Position numbers and translations under genes: made by a program. DNA of 64,000 bases from Pontederia crassipes (lineage: Eukaryota > Streptophyta > Magnoliopsida > Commelinales > Pontederiaceae). Shown one piece after another: positions 25,212 to 33,800 of the stretch; position 1 is the first letter of the stretch, and every line of letters starts with the position of its first letter. Below the pieces are notes generated by a model that was given only the letters and a program-made list of their open reading frames with translations, did not search any database and was not told where the DNA came from. The DNA lies in the NCBI GenBank assembly GCA_030549335.1, contig CM060194.1, forward strand, positions 31,268,171-31,332,170, written 5' to 3'.

Positions 25212-26586
25212 TTCCTATCATTCAAGGATCTAAAAGAGTCTGTAGTGAGTATATGACAAGATGTTTGAAAGGTCCATCTCCTTGCTTTGAAACTTTATAT
25301 TTGTTTAATGTGACTAGTTTGCAAGGTTTAGTTGAGGGAGGTGTTCAATGTCATCCGTCCTTTTCGTTTTCATATTTGTTGGGTGCTGGCTCATTTTATT
25401 GCCTCACAATGAATTTCTTGAATGAATATTTTCTAATATTGAGCATCTTTGATTGGCTTATTTTGATATTTAGATTTTCGAATAAGAGTATAATCTTATT
25501 CATCTCCTTGAACCAACCATTGTGTCTTAGTAAAAGCATTTCTTTAAATAATTATTGCAGCTTGTCATATGATTTTTACATCACAAATGGGAAATTTGCA
25601 TCCATTGGAACTTTGCGTGTTTCCCACAAAAGATCTGTGATTATTTTCTTAGGAGGTATTTTGATTTATAGTAATAATTTACATAATCGTTTGAGTGGAG
25701 TACATGAAATTATAAATTCTCTCTTGCAAGGATTTGAAAGAGGTATTGAGTTTATGACAACTAGTTTAAAAAGACAAGTTTTTACTTTTCAAAGTTTATA
25801 TTTGTTGGACGTGTCTGAGGTTTTAATTGAGAGAAGAATTGAGTGGCATGCAAACATTAGATCTGAATTTTCCATTCCACTTTATTCTTCATTGAGTGCC
25901 GAAACACTTTACTTGAGCCATACGGTGAAATTTTGGAATGAATATTTTATAGTCCTGAGTACTTTTGATTAGTTTATTATGATTTCAAGATTTTCTGATG
26001 AGCCTAGAATTTTATTCATTTCTTTACATCCACCTTTGTGCTTTCCTAAGATCATTCTTGTTGATGATTGTTGCAATCTTTCATCTAATTTTCATGTCAT
26101 GATTCGAAAATTCATTGCATTTGCACTAATTTTTTGTGCAATTTTCATCAAATATTTGAGAGTAACTTCTTTGGAGATATCTTGATTAATAGCAGTCATT
26201 TGCAAAGTAATTTTGATGATGTTTTGGTTTGTTGCAAGAACTTGTATGATTCCCTTTATAAGCCAAGTTGTTTGATGCATTACAGGTCCTATGATATTTT
26301 ACTTGCATATTTTAAGGATCCATTTTATTTTGAGAGAAAAGATGTCCTTATTTTGGAACTACTTGACAATTTCCTTGTTAGATCTCTAGTTCCGTGGCAT
26401 ACATTGCACATTTTATTTGATAGGATCCTTATGCGTAAGGGAAGGTCTCCAAAGTTTCGCACGTTGCTTCTTAAAATACCATCATCTCATGGGCATAAGA
26501 TATTTCATCCAGGTGAGTATGAGAGTCACATTACTTTTTATAATACTTATGTCTTCTTTCTCTGCACTTGCAGGCTCTTAACTTGA
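25175..26586 (+). CDS. Unrecognised ORF region with an internal duplication, inside the non-autonomous element
   Basis: A long open frame (25175-25972, 265 residues) is followed in-frame after one stop by 25979-26185, and in another frame by 26134-26586. It contains two diverged copies of a module of about 170 residues. Copy 1 (about 25225-25600) carries YMTRCLKGPSPCFETLYLFN, LNEYFLILSIFD and ILFISLNQPLCLSKSI. Copy 2 (about 25735-26090) carries FMTTSLKRQVFTFQSLYLLD, WNEYFIVLSTFD and ILFISLHPPLCFPKII. The content is hydrophobic (Phe, Leu, Ile) and resembles no retroelement domain I know. It may be a captured or degenerate sequence rather than a working gene. It occupies the place where reverse transcriptase and integrase would be. 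Confidence 0.35.
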
Positions 26587-26691
26587 TGGTATGGATGAGA
26601 AATTGTGCTTGCAATTATCATTGAGATGCATCATGCTGGTCATCAGACACATGAGAGATTCGAGGACAAATCCTTTTGAAGAGGAGGGGAA

Positions 26692-27380
26692 TGATATGAA
26701 TAAGGAAACACACATAATTGTAGCCGGCAATAGAAGAATACTCTAGCAAAGTTGGATAATCAAGATAATGGTGTGGATATCAGGCATAAGGAAATTGAAG
26801 ATAATCAAGAATGTTTGGAATTTACAATTGATCCATTACAAGATCGAGTTAGATCAAATCCAACTTCTCAACGGGTTATAAATTGGGCTGCATGAAGAGT
26901 CAGCATAACTTGGGCCAAATAAATCATGGTTTAATCATATTTATTTGGAATTTTTGGATTTAATTATATAAGGAAATTCTGCTGAAAGATACAATAGGAA
27001 TTCATTTAGTTATTTTAGGAAACTAATTTCCTTGCTTGTAGGCTAAGTTAGGCCTTTTTCTTCCACCCCAAATTCAGGCTTCTAGGGCCTATAAATACTG
27101 GTGTTTATTGTTAATTCAGACATCTTTGAATTTATGAAAATTATGACTTAATTGCTTTGCTATGAGGGAACTCCTATAACCCGTTCTTCGAGAACTTCCC
27201 CCGTTAATTTCAAGGTTGGTTATCTTGTGATTAAATTCATCTATTTATAATATCAATTGCTTAGTTCATTATAATCTTGAGATTGATATTCCGCTGCTTT
27301 AAAAATTCGTTTGATATCGTTTCTTTGATTATCATATATTGTTCCGGTCACTCAAGGCATTGTTCTTGAGTATCATATCA
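26692..27380 (+). repeat. 3' LTR of the element at 22470-27380
   Basis: Starts TGATATGAATAAGG directly after the polypurine tract and ends ATCATATCA before the ATAAT target duplication. Aligns with 22470-23148 throughout. Confidence 0.93.
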
Positions 27381-27385
27381 ATAAT

Positions 27386-28244
27386 TATAGTAGTTTTAGT
27401 GTAATGGATGAGATGAAATGATTGCATGGTGTGTATACGCACCCTAATATTTCTCTGAAGAAAAACTACATTCGAACGTCTGAGAATGTTTAGTTTGAAA
27501 ATTGTACAAGTTCAAATATTCGGAAAATTTTTTTGGATGTCTAAAATGTTTTTGACATGCACAATGACTATTAATAACTATAAGATTTAGAGATAAAAAA
27601 AATTGGACATATGATCCTTTTTTTAAAAAGTTAACGATGACTAGAACTAAAGTATAGAAGAAATGATAAGCTTCCATGATGGCCATACACATCTTAGAAG
27701 ACCCCAAAATGATGCCAAAGGTAAAGAAGAACTAAATTTTGGAAAAAAATAACATTCTTGAGGACTTAAAGCTTTCACACCATTTTGACCCACGTTTCCA
27801 TTCTTCTCTTCTTTTCTCTTGTGAGTGAGCTTAATTGTCGATGTGCATCTAGCATGCACATTTAAAATGTGTCACAAAGTGCTTTAATATTTAATTTTAT
27901 ATATTTTTATGCTAAAACCTCGTCTCTCGATCTTCATCGACGAAGTGGAAGATAGAGATGGAGCAAAAAGTATACTCCTCCAGCTCCTTAAGGCCCTTCG
28001 TTGCATTCGGAGGATCCCCTCACCTGTCGGGAGGCCACGGATCGATGGGGTGCCGATCATGGAAGCGCACGGCTGGACATGCGAAGTCACTCCTCTCCAG
28101 TTGTGTTGTCAGGGTCGACGCTCGAAGGCGCTTCCTTCCGCTTTTCTGCCTCCCCCTTCTCCTCCTCTATTCACGTCCACATCGGTGCCACGACTTTCGT
28201 CACATAGAAGAGGAAGGTGCTGACATTGGATAAGAAAGCGAGGG
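27386..28244. other. Intergenic DNA with a GC-rich patch at 27910-28240
   Basis: 27386-27900 is AT-rich with no feature. 27910-28240 is GC-rich with three overlapping plus-strand frames. None has a recognisable domain. It ends where the next LTR begins and could be an old gene fragment or transposon interior. Confidence 0.4.
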
Positions 28245-29613
28245 TGATGCATGATATTTTATACATATTTATTTCATATCATTCAGTCTATTTTTCATAA
28301 TTTTATTCTAACAAATATAAACTTTTCCTCATTTTAATTAAAATTTTTAAGGAATCAAGTGGTACCTAATTTCTTATTTTTAATTTCTGCAGCAGCCAAC
28401 ATGGCTCGCGTCATTCCAACATAGTCCATGTTATTCATCTAACACAGCCCGCATTGCTCAAACACGATCCGATTTGCCAACAACACAATCCACATTTCTT
28501 TCAACATGGTCCATGTTAGTCAGCAATCACTATATCTTCAAAATATGAGTGATTGGGCAGAAATCACTCTAACAATATAAAAAATAGCCAGTGTTATTAA
28601 TACCACGATCCATATTATTAATTTCGCTAGATTTCCTCAACCAAATAATTATATTTTGATTAATATGGCATATAACATTGATAATACTATCCGTGTTGAT
28701 TCTCATAGGGTAGATGCATTTTTTACTATAAAAAGGGGTCCATATCATCTCACTTAATCATCCAAGTATAAAATTCAAAATCCATTGCGAAGCTAGAAAA
28801 AGAGAGCCTCTAGTCGTCTACCCGACGAAGATTCTTCCAGAGAAGTTTAAATATTTTTTGAAGAGATTATTTCTCCTTTTTTTTATCTTTTAGCCTCTTG
28901 TTTTATCTCTTTACAACAATTCTAATAATTTCTCTATTTACGTAGTAGAGTTCTAATTAGGATTCATTTATGCTAGACTTTGTTAGATCATTGAATAAGA
29001 TTTACTATTCTGAATTTTCTGAATATGTATGCTGATTTTAGTGCTATGTTCTGAGTACTCGATTTTAACCTATTGGTATTATTGAGATTTGTTCTTTTGA
29101 CCTCTCTTAGTTGATTGATCTTTCACTCTTTTTGATAAGCATTTCATATCTCATCTCTATTTACTTGGTTGAGATTTGTGGATCATTAACTCACTCGATT
29201 GAGGTATTTTTTTAGATAGGTTTGCATCGCTAAAGCATCTTATAAAAAATTAGTTAGAGATTGATTCGGTTCAATTTTCTCTCTCTAATATTAAGATAAG
29301 ATAGTTAGGTCATATGATTTGGGTCTTTTATGTTTTGGCATCATTCCTCTCAGATAATTCGAATTTATTTTAAATTTTACATTCAAGGATATTATTACTC
29401 TCATCTTATCTTAACATTTCCAACGTATATATTTTGGGACTTTAGACTTGAACAATTTTAATCTTATTTATTTTATTTCTTCTGAACCAAATATTATTGG
29501 TTAATTAAAAGATAAAGATAGACTAGTCCTCATGAGTTCGACACCCTTTTCACTTTTTATTACTTGATTTGACCTAATGCTCTAGTATTTGCGATATATA
29601 CAAATTTTTGCAT
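28245..29613 (+). repeat. 5' LTR of the Athila/Tat-like remnant
   Basis: Runs from TGATGCATGATATTTTATAC to ACAAATTTTTGCA. It includes a good promoter box, ACTATAAAAAGGGG (28727-28740). Between about 28390 and 28520 it carries a series of degenerate palindromic phrases (ACATAGTCCATGTT, ACATGGTCCATGTT and relatives). The segment 28973-29555 is repeated at 31418-32000. Confidence 0.7.
28727..28740 (+). promoter_or_regulatory. LTR TATA box
   Basis: ACTATAAAAAGGGG is the only strong TATA motif in this LTR and lies about 880 bp from its end. Confidence 0.5.
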
Positions 29614-29937
29614 CAAGTTTTTGGCTCTGTTATCAGAAACTTTTTTTAATCTTTTTCTTACTTGATTGAATTTTAAATAATCTGATTTCTCTTCTTTTCA
29701 TACAACTCATTATAAAAATGGGCCACGGGACATGCTTCTTTCATCATTTCCATTTTCCACTCGTGAAATGGACTATTTTTAGGAAGACGACCCGTGTCGA
29801 CGCTTCTAAAAATGTTCCGCATTGTCTTCAAACGGTCCACATTTTCTCACTGTTTATTCTTCCTTTCTCTCACTTTTGTGTTGCGCTGAAGTTAACACGA
29901 TCCATGTTTACCTATACACGGCTATGTTGAAGAATCA

Positions 29938-30130
29938 ATGGATGAGTTGTGGTTAGGGGTGAAATGCCACTCGAACCCAAAGCTACCTGGTTCTCCCCAA
30001 AATGCGTTGAGGCATCTAAGGGTAAAGCATTGTTTCGGTGCGGGCCGCGAGAACAATACCAAATCGAGGCAAACTTGGAATACTAAATATGACAAAAAAA
30101 TAACAGGGATCAAGGTCAGCAGTGAGCCCG
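29938..30130 (+). pseudogene. rrn23 fragment: Fragment of plastid 23S rRNA gene (NUPT) inside the retrotransposon remnant
   Basis: Recognised from plastid 23S rRNA. Matching blocks in order: GGGGTGAAATGCCACTCGAA, GCTACCTGGTTCTCCCC (normally GCTAGCTGG), AAATGCGTTGAGG, CATCTAAGGGTAAAGCA, TGTTTCGGTGCGGGCCGCGA, ACCAAATCGAGGCAAACT, and AATAACAGGGATCAAGGTC. About 20 nt are missing between GTTGAGG and CATCTA, and there are several substitutions, so it is old and non-functional. Only about 190 nt survive. It sits between the leader and the gag-like part of the Athila/Tat-like remnant. Confidence 0.88.
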
Positions 30131-31417
30131 CGTTGCTCTCATTTTTTATTTCCTTAGTAAAACAGATTGAAAATGACCTGTGCCAACATTTCTGAAAATG
30201 GTTCGTGGTTTCTTAATACAGCTCGTGTGGTCTTTCACTATTTCCTTTCCCCCCTTTCTCTCTTACGTGCTGCATGGGATTTTACACACAGTTCGCGTTG
30301 ATTAGTACACGGTTCGTGTTCCATCTTCTCTTTTCAACCTCCTCACAAATTGTGTTTTGAGAAACAACATGTTTAAGCAATTCATATTTGCAATTGGTAA
30401 GAGATTTTCGTTGCAGGACCAACTCATCCATAACTTAGAGATTCACTTGACGCAGCTAAAAGATCAAGTCAAGATTCATGATGAGAGTCCACCTTCATCA
30501 CATCCACCTGAGATTTAACAAAGGTTTGATAATATGCATGACAAATTTCAACTATTGGATAAGGAAGTAGCAAAGTTATCTTCTCATTTGGCCCAATCTT
30601 AGAAGGCAAGCATTTTAGGTGGCCACCAATCTTCATGTGTCCTTGTCATCATCAAGAATCACATCAAAGACGATGGAAACCACAAAGATATTATCAACAA
30701 AAGACATGGGCTATAGAGTGGAGAATTAAGAAGACAAGTCCGTATATAATTGAAAATGGACAATTATGAAGAAGAAGCTCAACTTTAGAAGTACCATCTA
30801 CCACCATCATTGCGTTTTCAAACCCATCACCACAAAAGGAGGTGATCGCAACACTGGCATCAACATCAACAACATCACGAGCACTAACGTCATCGAAAGT
30901 ATGGCGACCAAAAAGCCCAATAGTAGAAATTGCAAAATATCAAATCAAGGGTAAGGTAAAAATTACAGAGATGACTTACCAAAACTTGGTCATGGTTGGA
31001 TGTGTGTTCACCAACATTCATTGATTGTCACCATGATAAACACATTATGATCACATCATTCGGGTGATATTATTTTTAATTGCAAAATTTGTTCATGATC
31101 ATAATGCTAATACTTTTATTAGGGAACTTTTTTAATTCTATTTCAAGTCAATTTAATTTTATCTTAAAATAATTTTAGTTGTCAGATTTTTGCCAAGCAC
31201 TCATTTCATAGATAGAGAATTTTGAAAAAAAGATGACCCATGTGCATTTTGATATGACTTGTGTTTTGAACATGGACTAACCACTCGGCCCATTTTGCAG
31301 AAAGTTCTTTTTCAATATTAAGCATGATCCATGTGCTTCATGATTCATTATAAAAAAATTCAAAAATTTTGCCAACAGCCACATACCACATTTATGACAA
31401 AACTCGGGCGATCATGA

Positions 31418-32000
31418 CTTTGTTAGATCGTTGAATAAGATTTACTATTCTGAATTTTCTAAATATGTATGCAGATTTTAATGTTATCTTCAAAGTACCC
31501 AATTTTAACCCGTTAGTATTATCGAGGTTTATTCTTTTGACTCAGTTGATTGATCATTTACTCTTTTTGATAAGAATTTCATATCCCATCTCTATTTACT
31601 CAGTTGAGATTTGGAGATTTGTGGATAATTAACTCACTTAATTGAGGTGATTTTTTAGAAAGGTTTGCATTGCTAAAGCATCTTATAAAAAATAGTTAGA
31701 GATTGTTTCGGTTGAACTTTCTCTCTCTAATATTAAGATAAGATAGTTAGGACATCTGGTTTGAACCTATTACATTTTAACATCCTTCCCATCAGATAAT
31801 TCAGATTTATTTTAAATCTTACATTCAAAGATATTGTTACTCTCATCTTATCTGAACATCTCTAACATATATATTTTGAGACTTTAGACTGGAACAATTT
31901 TAATCCTATTTGTTTTATTTCTTTTAAACCAAATATTATCGGTTAAGATAAAAGACCAAGATATATTAGTATTCGTGGGTTCGACACTCTTCTCATTCTT
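31418..32000 (+). repeat. Truncated 3' LTR of the Athila/Tat-like remnant
   Basis: Aligns with 28973-29555 (shared blocks include GAATAAGATTTACTATTCTG and GCTAAAGCATCTTATAAAAA) and stops before the LTR terminus. The upstream half of the LTR is absent. Confidence 0.85.
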
Positions 32001-33489
32001 TAGCGATTGTTATGAAGATTTCTTTTGTGACAAATAATATAAGTAATTACAATAATTTTTATTTTCATAATAAATTATATTCTTTATCATCAATATTAGC
32101 CACAAAAAATTCATAACTAATTATTGAATGCAATATTATGTATTTGTTACATTTTTAATATTTGCGTCAAATGATATGTAAGATTTTTATAAAAACTTAA
32201 TGATATGTTCATTAATAATTGTTCTTGCTTTACATTAAATTTAAATAAAGTTGTACGATTTAATTAATCACCTAACTTGTTTGAATAATAATTATTGAGA
32301 TTGACTTTATGACCTGAGGTTCGATAAGGGCTACTAAGCTAAACTAAATCAATAACAAGTGAAATAATTCGAAGCATTTGGATTAATTAAAGTTTATGCA
32401 CGAGGCATGCCTTGATTAATTCCACATGCACAAGTCATGAAAAAAGTATTGAGTATATATGTGAACATGATCTTGACTTGGTATAATGTATTTTAGTAAA
32501 ATCATGCGGGCCGAGATCCAAAGAGAAGAATATCTTATGCAAGGACAAGGATGTCACATACGATATCAGAGTTAAACCATGTGCAAATATAATTAACCAT
32601 AATATGCTTGTGGAAACAAAATATACTAATAGCCACAAACATAATTAATCGTGAAAGTTAATCAATAACGCTCAAGTGGGCATGATAATTAATACACTAG
32701 AGGTGAAGTTCTTCAAGGTCATCTTGTACTAGGAAAAGGTTCTTTGAATGCTTTGACGCTCGCCCCGAAATATGGACCAAACTATCCTATAATATTTTAA
32801 ATCCAACTCATGTACTTTAATGGCTCACGCTAAATTTCTTGTCAATGTGAATTCTTGGAGGCCGTTTGGATTGGAGAATAGGAAGAGAATATATCTTAAT
32901 CCATCGTAAAATAACTAAACACTCACTGGAATAAGGTTAAGAAAAAAAAATTAGCAACATAATTATATGTTTATTCTTGTCTCCTTGTTGTGTGGAGTCA
33001 TAAGAAATTTTCCTGATGAGCTAGAATACAAATTTTATCATTAGAATATCATAATCTTTGAGAATAAAAATTAGTATTCTTTTAAAATTATTTTTTATCC
33101 AAACAGCCCCTCGAGAAAGATCAACTTTTTATCCATAGGATAAATTTAATTCATTGAGTAATGACCCTTCCACTTGACACCGTCCAATCACTAAAGTCGA
33201 CTTTGGTCCTTACTACGAAGGAGGCTTGCAATCAAGCTCTAAATGGAGGGATCTCTTACCTTTCGGAGAGTTGTGCTTCATAAAATCAGACTTGCGTTTT
33301 AATTTTATTCTCAAAATTTATTTTGTAACAACATCGTCATCTAATAATTAATTTATTTTAGCAATTAATTTTTTCATACTCCCTCAAAATATATAATAAA
33401 ATAAGATAAAATAATGTAAAAATAATATAATAATTATTCAAATTAAGATAATAATGAAATAATATAACAATCATTAATATTAATAATAA
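32001..33489. other. AT-rich intergenic DNA with one MITE-like element
   Basis: 32001-32860 shows nothing specific. About 32863-33112 looks like a small transposon: GGCCGTTTGGATTGGAGAAT at the left, and the complement of the right end reads GGGGCTGTTTGGATAAAAAA. This end type is common among plant MITEs. No clean target duplication was found. Confidence 0.5.
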
Positions 33490-33744
33490 AATAATATCAA
33501 TACGTCAAGGCGTTCCTTCACGATCCTCTCTGGCGTCTCCTCCCTCGCCGGCGACCTTACCGCCGGCGAGCCGTCAGATCTTCTACCGGAGTTGTTCAAG
33601 GCCGCGGCGACCTCCAGCCGAATTCAGGGATCATCTCCTCCCACCGTGACGGCGATCCAGCTCCTCAACGCCGGCGAGCCGTTCGATCTCCGCAAGTTAC
33701 CATACCCCTTGCCTCCAGCTTCCATTCACCGTTCCCTCCATTGA
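33490..33744 (+). other. GC-rich exon-like open stretch upstream of the PPR gene
   Basis: An abrupt switch from AT-rich DNA to GC-rich sequence at about 33505. Reading in the frame of CGT at 33511 gives about 75 residues without a stop, including GVSSLAGDLTAGEPSDLLPE and TAIQLLNAGEPFDLRKLP, ending at TGA 33742-33744. There is no ATG at its start and I do not recognise the protein. It may be 5' leader of the PPR transcript or the stump of a gene cut off by the AT-rich insertion to its left. Confidence 0.35.
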
Positions 33745-33800
33745 AAAAGGAAGTCGCCTTCCTTTTGACAATACTACCGTTCTCATGATTGAACTCCGCC

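Larger units (their letters stand above)
22470..27380 (+). mobile_element. Complete non-autonomous Ty3/gypsy-derived LTR retrotransposon
   Basis: A full-length element bounded by a perfect 5-bp target duplication, ATAAT (22465-22469 and 27381-27385). LTRs of 679 bp (22470-23148) and 689 bp (26692-27380) begin TGATATGAAT; the 3' one ends ATATCA. A PBS, TGATATCAGAGCCA (about 23151-23164), fits initiator tRNA-Met with one change. A PPT, AGAGGAGGGGAA, ends at 26691. The 3.5-kb interior encodes a gag/protease remnant with similarity to Reina-like chromoviruses, then a duplicated ORF of unknown origin. No reverse transcriptase, RNase H or integrase motif is seen, so it would have to be moved by another element's enzymes. 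Confidence 0.93.
28245..32000 (+). mobile_element. Athila/Tat-like LTR retrotransposon remnant (5' LTR, leader, truncated 3' LTR)
   Basis: A 5' LTR (about 28245-29613), a PBS-like site and a largely non-coding interior are followed by a partial second LTR (31418-32000) that matches only about 28973-29555. The PBS region TTTTTGGCTCTGTTATCAG (29619-29637) looks like a decayed form of the TGGCGCCGTTGCC-type site of Athila/Tat elements. The interior has a short coiled-coil-like frame (about 30430-30600; LIHNLEIHLTQLKDQVK) with stops, and no pol domains. The first half of the 3' LTR and the PPT are missing. Confidence 0.7.

Noticed and set aside
27909-28233. Host gene at 27909-28233
   Set aside because: Three overlapping plus-strand frames compete, none resembles a known protein, and there is no splice or promoter support.
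29938-30130. Functional rRNA gene
   Set aside because: Only about 190 nt of plastid 23S, with an internal gap and substitutions, inside a retroelement.
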